Source: JACVRW01 sp052038485
Lineage (GTDB): Bacteria > Actinomycetota > Thermoleophilia > Solirubrobacterales > Thermoleophilaceae
Length of the DNA stretch: 64,000 nucleotides
Direction: 5' to 3'
Assembly: GCA_052038485.1 (NCBI GenBank)
Contig: JBQGCL010000106.1
Coordinates: 80,788 to 144,787 of the forward strand
Both the position numbers and the translations under genes were made by a program. The notes below the pieces were generated by a model that worked only from the letters and a program-made list of their open reading frames with translations, was not told where the DNA came from and ran no database searches. Positions 25,537 through 33,805 of this stretch are shown piece by piece (within the stretch, counting starts at the first letter, position 1; each line of letters starts with the position of its first letter).

Positions 25537-26791
25537 GCGCGAGGGGCTGCGTCTTATCAGGACGGCGAGCGGACCGGCGTGACCAGAGCGCGTCGAGGGC
25601 CACTCCCGAGAGCACGACTATCGAAATCTCGGCCGGCTGGCGGAAGCGCAGGAACCCGTAGAAGACCACCGTGGTGATCGCGACCATCAGGATCGGCGCG
25701 ACGATCGGCCACATCGAGACCCGGCGCCGGTACAGCGTAAGCAGGCCGAATGCCGCCAGCGGCAGCAGCAGCCAGTAGATCACGACGCCCGCGTTCTGCC
25801 AGCCCGGCGAGCGGCCGGCGTTGGTCTGGAAGGGCTGGAAGAAGCTGAACGCGCGGCCGAAGCGCGCGGCCGCCACGACCGGCCAGCGCCCGACGTGGTC
25901 GCGCGCATAGCGGGCGCCGTCCTTGAACTGGCGCGACGTCTCCTCGGCCTCGTTGTGACCGGGCCACGGCCGGTCGCAGAGGATGTTCCAGCCGCCGATG
26001 TTCGGCCCGTAGTAGGTCGCTTGGCAGTTCGCCCCGCCGACCACGGCCCCGGCGTTGGTCGACACCAGCACGAGCCGGTCGAAGGTCGAGTAGTTGCGGA
26101 TCGTCCACGGCGTCAGGACGACGACCAGCGCGACCAGGGTCACGGCGATCGCGCGCCAGCCGGCCGGACGTCGCACAAGCGGCACCAGCAGCAGCGCCAG
26201 CAAGGCGAACGCCTCGCCGCGCGTCAGCGCCGCCAGCCCGCCGAGCACGCCGAGCAGCGCCGCCCAACGCCAGCTCGGGTCGTCCATCAGCTTGAAGGCG
26301 GTCAGCAGCGACAGGGCCACGAGCATCCCGTAGAGCGACTCGCTCATCAGCGCGCCGTCGGCCGTGATCAGCAGCGGGTAGGCGGCGCCCACGGCGACGG
26401 CGATCAGCCCGGCGCGCTCGCCCGCCACGCGCCGCCCCAGCAGCCCGATCGCGACCAGCGTGACCGACCCGAACAGGGTGCCGGTCAGCCGCTGCGCGAC
26501 CTGATCGGTGAGGCCGACCTTGGCGAGCGCGGCCAGCACGGTCGGGAACGCCGGCGGGTGGGCCGCCGTGGGCCGGATCACGCCTGCGAGCTCGAGCTGC
26601 GGCTGGATGTAGCCCCTGCCGTCGGCGATCAGCTGCGACTGCAGGTGGAAGAAGACCTGGTCGTCCGAGACCTCGGGCGGCCAGGGAGCGACCAGCACGG
26701 TGTAGAGCACCCGCACCACGACCCCCGCAGCGACGATCAGCGCCAGCCGCCCGGCGAAACTCCGGGGCAGCCGGTTCAAAGCCTTCGACAC
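25526..26791 (-). CDS. GT-C glycosyltransferase, ArnT/PMT-like
   Basis: This 421-residue polytopic protein has the loop APWPPEVSDDQVFFHLQSQL after helix 1 (acidic pair), then AAHPPAFPTVLAALAKVGLT, VGAAYPLLITADGALMSESL and the two-Cys loop ANCQATYYGPNIGGWNILCD. It is paralogous to the proteins at 23597 and 46736. GTG 26791 is chosen because TAGACT lies 7 nt upstream and because the hydrophobic N-terminus starts shortly after; the open frame back to 27052 crosses the divergent AftD gene. It is the first gene of a GT-C/GT2/GT-C operon. Confidence 0.8.
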   Translation of the reverse strand: MSKALNRLPRSFAGRLALIVAAGVVVRVLYTVLVAPWPPEVSDDQVFFHLQSQLIADGRGYIQPQLELAGVIRPTAAHPPAFPTVLAALAKVGLTDQVAQRLTGTLFGSVTLVAIGLLGRRVAGERAGLIAVAVGAAYPLLITADGALMSESLYGMLVALSLLTAFKLMDDPSWRWAALLGVLGGLAALTRGEAFALLALLLVPLVRRPAGWRAIAVTLVALVVVLTPWTIRNYSTFDRLVLVSTNAGAVVGGANCQATYYGPNIGGWNILCDRPWPGHNEAEETSRQFKDGARYARDHVGRWPVVAAARFGRAFSFFQPFQTNAGRSPGWQNAGVVIYWLLLPLAAFGLLTLYRRRVSMWPIVAPILMVAITTVVFYGFLRFRQPAEISIVVLSGVALDALWSRRSARRPDKTQPLAHAP

Positions 26792-26798
26792 CGCGGCA

Positions 26799-26804
26799 AG
26801 TCTA
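26799..26804 (-). promoter_or_regulatory. -10 hexamer TAGACT
   Basis: TAGACT is 7 nt before the GTG at 26791 and fixes that start. Confidence 0.5.
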
Positions 26805-26832
26805 AGTGGGGCCGGTGGGTCTAGGTCGCAGA

Positions 26833-26838
26833 TACTCT
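26833..26838 (+). promoter_or_regulatory. -10 hexamer TACTCT
   Basis: TACTCT is 11 nt before the ATG at 26850 of the AftD-like gene. Confidence 0.48.
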
Positions 26839-26849
26839 GCTCGCGGCCC

Positions 26850-29800
26850 ATGCGGAGACTCACGTTCGACCGCGCGACCACGCTCGGCTTCGTCGCGCTC
26901 GCGTACATGGTCGCGCTCTGGCAGCGGCCCGGCCGCGCCACGTCGGACACCAAGATCGACCTGCACGTAAACCCGGGCGAGCTGCTCGAGCGCGTCTTCT
27001 CGGTCTGGACGCCGACCAACGACCTCGGTGCCGTCCACAGCTCGCAGTACACCGGCTACCTCTGGCCGACCGGCCCGTTCTTCGCGCTGCTCGACTGGAT
27101 CGGCGTGTCGCCCTGGCTGGCGCACCGGCTCTGGCTGGGGACGCTGCTCGCGCTCGCCGCGTGGGGGATGCTCAAGCTGATGGACGCGTTCGTCGGCCGC
27201 CCGCGCGGGCCGGCGCACCTGGTCGCGGCCGCGTTCTACGCGTTCAACCCGTACACGACGGTCTTCACCTTCCGCACGACGGCGATCCTGCTCGGCTTCG
27301 TCGCGCTGCCCTGGCTGCTCGTGATCGTGCTCGGCGGCGTGCGCGCGGTGCGCGACGCGGACGGCTGGCGAGACTGGCGCGGCTGGTGGGGCGCCGCGGC
27401 GTTCGCGCTGGTCGTCACCTCGGCCGGCGGCGGCATCAACGGCGCGGTGCTCGGCTGGATGCTGGTCGGCCCCCTCGTGCTGCTCGTCTACGAGGTCGTC
27501 GTGCGCGCGGTCGGCTGGCGCGACGCCGCCCGCTTCCTCGCACGCGCGGCCGGGCTCAGCCTGCTGGCGTCGCTGTGGTGGATCGTGCCGCTGGTGGTCC
27601 ACGCCCGCTACGGCGTCGACTTCCTCCAGTACACCGAGGGGCCGCGGGCGATCTGGAACACCAACTCGGCGACCGAGGTGCTGCGCCTGATGGCGTACTG
27701 GACCTCGTACGCGAGCATCGGCTTCCACGGCACCGAGCGTCCACTCTTCAGCGAGGAGGGGACGATGCTGTTCAACCCCTTCGTCGTGGGCGCCTCGCTG
27801 CTGCTGCCGGCGCTCGCCGTGGCCGGCTTCGTCTGGAGCCGCCGCTGGCGCTACGGCCCCTTCTTCATGCTGATCCTGCTCGCCGGAGTGACGATCGAGG
27901 TCGCCGGCTTCCCGAGCGGGACCCCGGTCCGCCACGCGATGGAGTGGGTCTACCACGACCTGCCGCTGCTGCGCTTCATGCGCACCACCCAGAAGGCGGC
28001 GCCGCTCGTTGGCGTCGGCCTGGCCGGCCTGCTCGGAATCGCCGCCCAGCTGGCCTGGGACCGCGTGCGCGGCTGGAGCCCGGCGCGTGCCCGGCTCGCT
28101 CTGGCGGGCGGCTCGCTCGCACTGGTGGCGCTGATCGCGCTCCAGGCGCTGCCCCTCACGCGCGGCACCGCGCCCGACAAGCAGATCACCTGGGACCGCA
28201 TTCCGGCCGCCTGGACCGACGCCGGGCGCGACCTCGACCGCGAGCTGCCGCGCAACTCCCGGGCGATGGTGCTGCCGGGCCAGATCTTCGCGTTCTACAC
28301 GTGGGGTGGCACGGTCGACTCGATCATGCCGAAGGTGACGAAGCGCCCGGTCGCGGTGCGCTACGAGACCCCGTACGCGGAGGCGCACGCCTCCGACCTG
28401 CTGACCACCGTCGACGGCCTGGTCCAGCAGCAGCGCCTCTTCCCGGGCCAGCTCAAGCCGCTGCTCGGGCTGATGGGCGTGCGCGCGGTGATCACCGGCA
28501 GCGACGACGACATCGCGCGCAGCGGTGCCGTCGACCCCGCCACCGCGGCGGAGGCGCTAGACGACCAGGGCCTCGGCGCGCCCGCGCGCAGCTACGGCCC
28601 TGTGCGCGCGCTGCCGCCGGCGAAGGGCGACGTCGGCCCCGCGCGCCCCGAGCCCGAGGTGCGCCGCTACGACCTGCCTCCGGGGCGCGGGCTCGTGCAG
28701 GTGATGCCGACCGGGCCGCCGACGATCGTCGACGGCGCCGCCCAGGGCCTGGCCGGGCTGGCCGCGTTCGGCGCGCTGCCCGACAGCCGGCCGCTGCTCT
28801 ACGCGGGCGACCTGACCGATGCCGAGCTCCAGGGTTACGCCGGCGGTGGCGCCGAGGTCGTCGTGACCGACTCCAACCGGCGCTGGTCCTTCCTGCCGAC
28901 CGACACCTTCCAGAGCCACGGTCGCGTGTTGCCGGAGACCGAGCCGCTCGACAAGAACTCGGCCAGCATCGAGCCGTTCCCAGACCGCGGGAGCGACGCC
29001 CAGACCGTCGCCGTCCTGCACGGCGCGACCTACCTGCGCGCGCCCGAGGGCGGCGGTCCGCTGCCGTTCCCCGAGCGCTCGGCGATCCACGCCTTCGACG
29101 GTGACCCGACCACGCTGTGGGCGGCCGCGCGCTACCTGCGCCCCAACCGGCGCTGGCTCGAGGTCGGCTTCAAGCGCCCGCGCGACGTGCCGTACGTCGA
29201 CCTGCTGCCGGTGCACGACTGGCGCGGCATCGAGCGCGAGGTCGACATCAACGGCGTGCGCGCCGAGCTCGGCCCGGGCACCACGCGCGTCCGCACGAAC
29301 CTCCACGACGTGACGCGCCTGCGCATCACGCTCACCCGCGTCGACCAGCCGAACTCAGACCTGCGCGGTTCCGGCGGCTTCCGCGAGATCGGCATTCCCG
29401 GCGTCCACGTGAGCGAGACGCTGCGCACGCCGGTGGTGACGGCGCGCGCGCTGGCCGGGCGCGATCTCAGCCACGTGGCGCTCAGCTACGTGTTCCAGCG
29501 CAACACCGGCGACCGGCCGACCAAGCGCGACCGCGCGACCGGCAGCCCGTTGCTCGAGCTGCTGCCCAACCGCCAGGACGTGGAAAAGCAGATCGACCGC
29601 ACCGTGTTCGCGCCGGAGGAGCGGTCGTTCGAGCTCGACGCCTGGGTGCAGCCGTCGGTCGACGCGCGCGACCCAGAGCTGGACCGGCTGGCGGGCCTCC
29701 GCGGCGGCGACAGCTTCGACTCGTCGAGCCGCTTCCAGAACCAGGCGCGCTACCGCGCCTCGAGCGCCTTCGACGTCGACCCCTCGACCGCCTGGGTCAG

Positions 29801-31148
29801 CATCTGGGAGCCGCCGTCGGCGCCCCTCCCGTGGATCTCCTGGCGCGGCGAGCGGCCGCTCGAGATCAGCCGGCTGTCGCTGGGCCGCGCGCCCGGAGCG
29901 GTCCGGCGGCCGACCGTGGTCCGCCTGAGCTGGCCGGGCGGCGCGACGCCGCCGCTGCGCGTGGGCCCCGAGGACGGCGTCGTCGAGCTGCCCGAGCCGA
30001 TCCGCACCCGCTCGCTGCGGCTGACCGTGCTGAAGTCGGAGTGGCCGGCGGACGCCACCCGGCGCGAGCGCACCGGCCGCGCGGTCGGAATCGGCTCGAT
30101 CACGGTGCCGGGCCTGGCGCCCGCCGACCCACCGCGCAGCGGGCCGCTGCACGCGGCCTGCGGCAGCGTCATGGTCGACGTCGGCGGGCGGCGCGTGCCG
30201 CTGCGCCCGGCCGGCACCGTCGAGGAGCTCGACGCCGGCCAGCCGCTGCGGGCGGCCGGCTGCGACGGCCCGGTGGCCATGGGCCGCGACATCCAGCGCA
30301 TCCGCTCGCTTCCGGGGACCTTCAGCGTCGACCTGCTGCGGATGCGCTCGGCGGCGCCGGACGGGCTGCCGCCCGACCGCGGCGGCGGCCAGGTCGTCGA
30401 CCCCGGGCAGCTCCACAACAGCTCGCTCGATGGGGTGCGGGTGAAGGTCGATGCCCCCTCGTGGCTGGTGCTCGGGCAGAGCTACTCGGTCGGCTGGGAG
30501 GCCTCCTGCGACGGCCGCTCGCTGGGCGAGCCGCGACCGATCAACGCGTTCGCGAACGGCTGGCTGGCGCCCGCAGACTGTCGCGAGGTCGCGTTCAAGT
30601 TCGCCCCGCAGGGGACCGCCAAGCTCGGCTACCTGGTCGCGGGTCTGGCCTCCCTCGCGCTACTCGCGTTCGTGCTCTGGGGCGCCTGGGCCGGGCGCCG
30701 CGGCGAGCTGGCAGCGCCCGACCCGGCGCGCTGGCCCGACCTGCGGCCGGGGCGGATGTCGCTGCCGGTGGCGGCAGCGATCTCGCTGGCCGTCACCGTT
30801 CCGCTCGCGCTGCTGCTGGCCAAGCGCACCGGCGTCGTGATCTTCCCGCTGTTCACGCTGATCCTGTGGCGCGGGATCGGCCCGCGCCTGCTTACGGCCG
30901 GCGCGGCCGTGCTGCTCGGCTTGGTCGTCCCGATCATGTACGCGGTCATCTCGCCGCGCGACCGCGGCGGCTGGAACTTCGAGTACAGCGTCGAGCTGAT
31001 GCAGGCGCACTGGGTCGGCGTCGGAGCGTTCGTGCTGCTGCTGGCGGCCTGCTGGCGGGCGCTCGGCAGCGCCCGCGCGAGTCAGGCGGGCGGGCCGTCG
31101 ATGACGCCCACGAACACCGCGCGCGCCGAGTACAGCAGGAAGTCGTAG
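26850..31148 (+). CDS. aftD: AftD-like alpha-(1->3)-arabinofuranosyltransferase (DUF3367)
   Basis: This 1432-residue giant GT-C protein is similar in size and layout to mycobacterial AftD, which branches arabinan using decaprenyl-P-arabinose. The first loop has SDTKIDLHVNPGELLERVFS (the DTK-x-D motif, Asp 33 and 37). About a dozen helices follow to residue ~450. The long outside region contains two discoidin-like carbohydrate-binding modules, near 740-870 (FDGDPTTLWAAARYLRPNR) and 965-1090 (FDVDPSTAWVSIWEPP). A C-terminal membrane region follows to about 1410. Its last 67 bp overlap the convergent methyltransferase gene. Whether this species makes arabinan is untested, so the sugar may differ. 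Confidence 0.86.
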   Translation: MRRLTFDRATTLGFVALAYMVALWQRPGRATSDTKIDLHVNPGELLERVFSVWTPTNDLGAVHSSQYTGYLWPTGPFFALLDWIGVSPWLAHRLWLGTLLALAAWGMLKLMDAFVGRPRGPAHLVAAAFYAFNPYTTVFTFRTTAILLGFVALPWLLVIVLGGVRAVRDADGWRDWRGWWGAAAFALVVTSAGGGINGAVLGWMLVGPLVLLVYEVVVRAVGWRDAARFLARAAGLSLLASLWWIVPLVVHARYGVDFLQYTEGPRAIWNTNSATEVLRLMAYWTSYASIGFHGTERPLFSEEGTMLFNPFVVGASLLLPALAVAGFVWSRRWRYGPFFMLILLAGVTIEVAGFPSGTPVRHAMEWVYHDLPLLRFMRTTQKAAPLVGVGLAGLLGIAAQLAWDRVRGWSPARARLALAGGSLALVALIALQALPLTRGTAPDKQITWDRIPAAWTDAGRDLDRELPRNSRAMVLPGQIFAFYTWGGTVDSIMPKVTKRPVAVRYETPYAEAHASDLLTTVDGLVQQQRLFPGQLKPLLGLMGVRAVITGSDDDIARSGAVDPATAAEALDDQGLGAPARSYGPVRALPPAKGDVGPARPEPEVRRYDLPPGRGLVQVMPTGPPTIVDGAAQGLAGLAAFGALPDSRPLLYAGDLTDAELQGYAGGGAEVVVTDSNRRWSFLPTDTFQSHGRVLPETEPLDKNSASIEPFPDRGSDAQTVAVLHGATYLRAPEGGGPLPFPERSAIHAFDGDPTTLWAAARYLRPNRRWLEVGFKRPRDVPYVDLLPVHDWRGIEREVDINGVRAELGPGTTRVRTNLHDVTRLRITLTRVDQPNSDLRGSGGFREIGIPGVHVSETLRTPVVTARALAGRDLSHVALSYVFQRNTGDRPTKRDRATGSPLLELLPNRQDVEKQIDRTVFAPEERSFELDAWVQPSVDARDPELDRLAGLRGGDSFDSSSRFQNQARYRASSAFDVDPSTAWVSIWEPPSAPLPWISWRGERPLEISRLSLGRAPGAVRRPTVVRLSWPGGATPPLRVGPEDGVVELPEPIRTRSLRLTVLKSEWPADATRRERTGRAVGIGSITVPGLAPADPPRSGPLHAACGSVMVDVGGRRVPLRPAGTVEELDAGQPLRAAGCDGPVAMGRDIQRIRSLPGTFSVDLLRMRSAAPDGLPPDRGGGQVVDPGQLHNSSLDGVRVKVDAPSWLVLGQSYSVGWEASCDGRSLGEPRPINAFANGWLAPADCREVAFKFAPQGTAKLGYLVAGLASLALLAFVLWGAWAGRRGELAAPDPARWPDLRPGRMSLPVAAAISLAVTVPLALLLAKRTGVVIFPLFTLILWRGIGPRLLTAGAAVLLGLVVPIMYAVISPRDRGGWNFEYSVELMQAHWVGVGAFVLLLAACWRALGSARASQAGGPSMTPTNTARAEYSRKS

Positions 31149-31825
31149 GGCGTCCCCCAGACGCTCTCGGGGGGCACCTCCTCCCAGTGCGGGCCGAACT
31201 GCCGACGGCGCAGCGCCCCGGCCTGGGCGAAGCGGAACTCGCCCGCCTCGATCGCCGCGTCCAGGCCCGGGTGGTAGCCCACCGGCACGGTGACGAGCAG
31301 CTTGCCGCCCGGGGCGACCAGCCGCTGGACGGCACGCAGCGAGGCGGGCGACTTCGAGGCGTCGCGCGGGTCCTCGTCCCAGCCGACGTGCTCGAGCGTC
31401 GAGATCGCGACGACGCGGTCGAAGCGGCCCAGACGGTCGAGCTCGAAGACGTCCTCGTTGAGCACGCCCGGCGCCCGCTCGTACTTGTCGACCACGACGT
31501 GCTCATGGGGCCCATAGTGGCCGAGCACGTGGCCGACCTCGAGCACGCGCTCGGGCGGGTGGCCGGCCACGAACGAGCGGGCGATCGGCACCTCGACGGC
31601 GCGCTCGGTGAGCCAGGTCCACTTGTAGCGGTGGTAGAGGTAGCGGTGGCGCTCGCCGCCGAAGTCGAACCCGCCGCGGCCGCCCGCCAGGGACCAGGGC
31701 AGCCCGGCCAGCAGGCCGGTGCCGAAGCGCGCGTAGTCGCCGATCACCGGCCGCGCGCCGCGCGCCGCCAGGGCCCGCTTGGTGCGCGGCCCGACCGCCT
31801 GGGGCATGTAGCCGTCGCTGGCCAT
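31082..31825 (-). CDS. Putative SAM-dependent methyltransferase
   Basis: This 247-residue protein has a class I methyltransferase fold: RVLEVGHVLGHYGPHEHVVV (variant SAM loop, GH-x-LG in place of GxGxG), VLNEDVFELDRLGRFDRVVA, then ISTLEHVGWDEDPRDASKSP and GGKLLVTVPVGYHPGLDAAI. Its closest look-alikes sit in glycan clusters. ATG 31825 is preferred because TAATGT sits 11 nt upstream; ATG 31840 is an alternative. The C-terminus overlaps the AftD gene by 67 bp. The weak SAM motif and unknown target leave its activity open. Confidence 0.74.
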   Translation of the reverse strand: MASDGYMPQAVGPRTKRALAARGARPVIGDYARFGTGLLAGLPWSLAGGRGGFDFGGERHRYLYHRYKWTWLTERAVEVPIARSFVAGHPPERVLEVGHVLGHYGPHEHVVVDKYERAPGVLNEDVFELDRLGRFDRVVAISTLEHVGWDEDPRDASKSPASLRAVQRLVAPGGKLLVTVPVGYHPGLDAAIEAGEFRFAQAGALRRRQFGPHWEEVPPESVWGTPYDFLLYSARAVFVGVIDGPPA

Positions 31826-31836
31826 CGGCGGCGGCG

Positions 31837-31842
31837 ACATTA
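31837..31842 (-). promoter_or_regulatory. -10 hexamer TAATGT
   Basis: TAATGT is 11 nt before the ATG at 31825. It overlaps the upstream alternative ATG, which argues against that start. Confidence 0.42.
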
Positions 31843-31862
31843 GCGTGCGCAATGATCCCTGC

Positions 31863-32258
31863 ATGCTGCCTCGCGTCGTGCTCGCGGTGTGCGCGGCCCT
31901 GGTGCTCGCCTGGGGCGGAGTGCTCGTGCGCGACCACTTCGTGGGGAAGTCGGGCGCACAGAAGCTGCTCTTCGACACGGACCTCAGCGAGCGCGAGTTC
32001 CAGCGCAACCTCGACAAGCTCGAGGACGCGCGCTTCCTCAACCCGAGCACGACTCCGGAGCTGGCGCGCGCCGAGTACTACCTGTTCCGCGGGCGGCCGC
32101 GGGCCGCGGCGCGCGTGGCCGAGGACCTGGTGCGCGCGGAGCCCGAGAACGCGGACGCCTGGCGGCTGCTCTGGCGCGCCACCCGCGCCACCGACCCGGC
32201 CCGTGCGCGGGAGGCGGCGGCGGCGCTGCGGCGCCTCAACCCGCTGGCGTCGCTGTAG
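31863..32258 (+). CDS. Small membrane-anchored TPR-like protein, copy 2
   Basis: This 131-residue protein has an N-terminal helix (about 4-20) and a helical outside part, EDARFLNPSTTPELARAEYY then RAEPENADAWRLLWRATRAT and AALRRLNPLASL. It is paralogous to the protein at 10884-11294 in length, LEDARF motif and repeat spacing. It faces the ligase-type gene 32236-33777 tail to tail with a 23-bp overlap, whereas copy 1 is head to head with its ligase partner. TAGCGT (31841-31846) is 16 nt upstream. The association with the ligase-type gene is therefore kept despite inversion. Confidence 0.7.
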   Translation: MLPRVVLAVCAALVLAWGGVLVRDHFVGKSGAQKLLFDTDLSEREFQRNLDKLEDARFLNPSTTPELARAEYYLFRGRPRAAARVAEDLVRAEPENADAWRLLWRATRATDPARAREAAAALRRLNPLASL

Positions 32259-33777
32259 CGCCGCGCGGCTCGCGCTCGGCCGCGCCGTTGAGGTCCCAGT
32301 TCGCGATCAGGTCGTCGAGGCCGTCGGATGGCCCCGCCCGGCGCTCCGCGAGCGCCACCACCGCCGCGAACAGCAGGATCGCGGGCAGCGTCACCGCGGG
32401 GACCTGCCAGTCCCAGTCGATCGTCGCGTGCAGCAGGAAGACGACCCCCGCCGCCACCGGACCGGCGACCGCGAGCCGCTCGCGGCGCAGCGCGCGCGCC
32501 GCGGAGGCACCCAGCCCGCCGATGAACAACGCGAAGGCCGCGAGGCCGACCAGGCCCAGCTCGACCGCCATCTCGAGCGGCAGCGAGTGCACCTCGAGCG
32601 CGTAGCCGGCGACCGGCCGCTCGCGCAGCCAGACCGTGCGAAAGCCCCCGGAGCCGACGCCCTCGATCGGGTGATCCACGAACGCATCGGCGCCGACGTG
32701 CCAGTAGTCGTAGCGGCGCGAGTCGACCGAGGTCAGCCGCGCCGGACCGCGAATCTCGGACGGGGTCTCGGCGCTGCTGCGCTCGGCGAGCCCGCTGGCG
32801 ACGAGGCTGGCCAGCGCCAGACCGAGCGCGACGAGCGCCACCGCCGGCAGCTGGCGCGCGGTGGCGAGCGTCGAGGCGCGCAGGCGCCCGCTGCGTTCGC
32901 CGCGGTCCATCCACACCTCGAGCAGGGCGGCAGCCGCCATCACCGCGAGCAGGATGAGCAGCATCGTCGCGCCGTCTGTCGCGCGCTGGTCCGGGCCGCC
33001 CTCGAGCGACGCCACTCCCGGCAGGGCGACCGAGCACACCGCGGTCAGGACGCCGGCGGCGACCGTGGTCGCGGCCGCGCGCACCTGTGTGCGCGTGGGG
33101 GCGGCGGCCACGAGCACGAGCAGCCCGATCAGCCCGGCGGCGATCGCGCCGCGCGAGTAGGACAGGTAGGCGCCCAGCGCGAGCGGCACGGATCCGGCGA
33201 GCGCGGACGCCCGCATCCAGAGCGGACGGGTGGTGTCGCCGGCGAGCCTGGCGCAGAGGACCATGCCCATCGCCGCGAGTGCGCCCTCGGCGTTCCAGTA
33301 CGTGATCGGCTGCTCCAGCCGGCCGTCGGCGCGCGAGGACTTGCTCAACTCGAGCAGGTCGGGCAGCAGCCGGCCCGCGAGCCCGTACCCGATCACCACG
33401 AGCGTGCCGGCGGCGAGCGCCGGCTCGAGCGCGCGCGCCGCGCGGGCATCGCGCAGCACCCCCAGTGCGGCGAGCAGCGTCCCGGTGTAGAGCAGCAGCC
33501 GCACGAGGTTGTCGGTGGCCGGGCTCGGCAGCGGCGCCCAGGCGAACGAGACCGCGGTCCAGACGGTGATGAAGCAGAGCCCGCCGAGCGCCGCCCAGCC
33601 GGCGCGCGACGAGGGCAGCGGGCGCGGGCTGGCGAAAGCCAGCGCTAGCACGAGCGCCCAGACGACGCAGGTCGCGACGAGGCGAGGCTCTTCGAAATAG
33701 CCGCCGGTCTTGAAGGCCAGGACCGTGGGTCCGACGAACAGGATGGCCGCCGCGAGCAGCAGGACAGCGCGACGCAT
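32236..33777 (-). CDS. O-antigen ligase/polymerase family membrane protein (Wzy_C), copy 2
   Basis: This 513-residue polytopic protein is clearly related to the one at 9353-10843: N-terminus MRRAVLLLAAAILFVGPTVL, shared LEQPITYWNAEG and the Wzy_C loop GVGSGGFRTVWLRERPVAG followed by EVHSLPLEMAVELGLVGLAA. It should transfer or polymerise lipid-linked glycan outside the membrane. It has its own TACGCT 9 nt upstream although the preceding gene runs in the same direction. The C-terminal tail is short and hydrophilic and overlaps the small TPR-like gene by 23 bp. Ligase versus polymerase is undecided. Confidence 0.82.
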   Translation of the reverse strand: MRRAVLLLAAAILFVGPTVLAFKTGGYFEEPRLVATCVVWALVLALAFASPRPLPSSRAGWAALGGLCFITVWTAVSFAWAPLPSPATDNLVRLLLYTGTLLAALGVLRDARAARALEPALAAGTLVVIGYGLAGRLLPDLLELSKSSRADGRLEQPITYWNAEGALAAMGMVLCARLAGDTTRPLWMRASALAGSVPLALGAYLSYSRGAIAAGLIGLLVLVAAAPTRTQVRAAATTVAAGVLTAVCSVALPGVASLEGGPDQRATDGATMLLILLAVMAAAALLEVWMDRGERSGRLRASTLATARQLPAVALVALGLALASLVASGLAERSSAETPSEIRGPARLTSVDSRRYDYWHVGADAFVDHPIEGVGSGGFRTVWLRERPVAGYALEVHSLPLEMAVELGLVGLAAFALFIGGLGASAARALRRERLAVAGPVAAGVVFLLHATIDWDWQVPAVTLPAILLFAAVVALAERRAGPSDGLDDLIANWDLNGAAEREPRGATATPAG

Positions 33778-33786
33778 GGCCGAGGG

Positions 33787-33792
33787 AGCGTA
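33787..33792 (-). promoter_or_regulatory. -10 hexamer TACGCT
   Basis: TACGCT is 9 nt before the ATG at 33777. Confidence 0.48.
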
Positions 33793-33805
33793 GCGGTGCG
33801 TACCG

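Noticed and set aside
29117..31843. A plus-strand open frame of 908 codons within AftD
   Set aside because: It is out of phase with a clear AftD gene and has no recognisable domain.
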